Shown here one piece after another: positions 46,674 through 46,686 of a stretch of 46,686 nucleotides of DNA (the stretch's first letter is position 1; every line of letters begins with the position of its first letter). Both the position numbers and the translations under genes were made by a program. The notes under the pieces were generated by a model. The model made no database searches, was not told the origin of the DNA, and worked only from the letters and a program-made list of their open reading frames with translations. This stretch comes from Pseudorhizobium pelagicum. GTDB taxonomy: Bacteria > Pseudomonadota > Alphaproteobacteria > Rhizobiales > Rhizobiaceae. The stretch spans positions 137 to 46,822 of the forward strand of contig JOKI01000031.1 in assembly GCA_000722615.1 (NCBI GenBank), written 5' to 3'.

Positions 46674-46686
46674 CCGCTCACCAACG

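Overview
This window is a GC-rich stretch of conserved chromosomal backbone from an alphaproteobacterium, almost certainly family Rhizobiaceae (Rhizobium/Agrobacterium/Sinorhizobium group). The assignment rests on the combination trpFBA-accD-folC, chvI-chvG-hprK-PTS-ahcY, divergent pckA, hisB-hisH-hisA-hisF-hisE-coaA facing hslVU, and actS-actR. I cannot name the species. I see no transposase, integrase, CRISPR array, tRNA, prophage or recognisable defence system, and no clear sign of recent transfer.

Layout. (1) 250-5304, plus strand: the tryptophan genes trpF-trpB-trpA, then accD and folC, closed by a perfect hairpin that also serves the convergent trxA. (2) 5361-17301, minus strand: a tightly packed run transcribed divL > tsaE-amgK fusion > murU > addB > addA > trxA, in which the first five genes overlap by a few bases or are about 10 bases apart. 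It joins a cell-cycle pseudokinase, a tRNA-modification ATPase fused to a sugar kinase, cell-wall recycling, double-strand-break repair and thioredoxin. (3) 17494-22886, minus: chvI > chvG > hprK > ptsM > ptsH > ahcY, an acid/envelope-stress two-component system followed by a regulatory PTS and the S-adenosylhomocysteine hydrolase; ahcY has its own terminator and an upstream palindrome. (4) 23218-25971, plus: pckA behind an AT-rich control region with two LacI-type operator-like sites, then arfB (ribosome rescue) and alkB (DNA alkylation repair). (5) 25995-30597, minus: the histidine operon hisB > DUF2628 > hisH > hisA > hisF > hisE > coaA. (6) 30784-39590, plus: hslV-hslU protease, a DUF1402 protein, a cytochrome P450, a lone hydantoinase-A-type protein and malate synthase G. 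(7) 39650-46466, mixed: an L,D-transpeptidase lipoprotein (minus), mmcB (plus), and a minus-strand group transcribed ornithine-cyclodeaminase-like > hrpB > actS > actR, the last two being the RegB/RegA-type redox two-component system. (8) The last 50 bases carry a strong sigma-70-like promoter pointing out of the window, in the style of a rhizobial rRNA operon promoter.

Functional themes: central carbon control (pckA, glcB, a PTS without permeases, redox and acid sensing), amino-acid synthesis (trp, his), repair (AddAB, AlkB, MmcB), envelope metabolism (AmgK/MurU, L,D-transpeptidase, possibly DUF1402) and proteostasis (HslVU, ArfB). The points most worth a second look are the tyrosine replacing the histidine in the DivL phosphorylation box, the TsaE-AmgK fusion beside murU, the missing zinc-ribbon cysteines in AccD, the missing Fe-S cysteines in AddB, the ahcY palindrome and the paired sites upstream of pckA.
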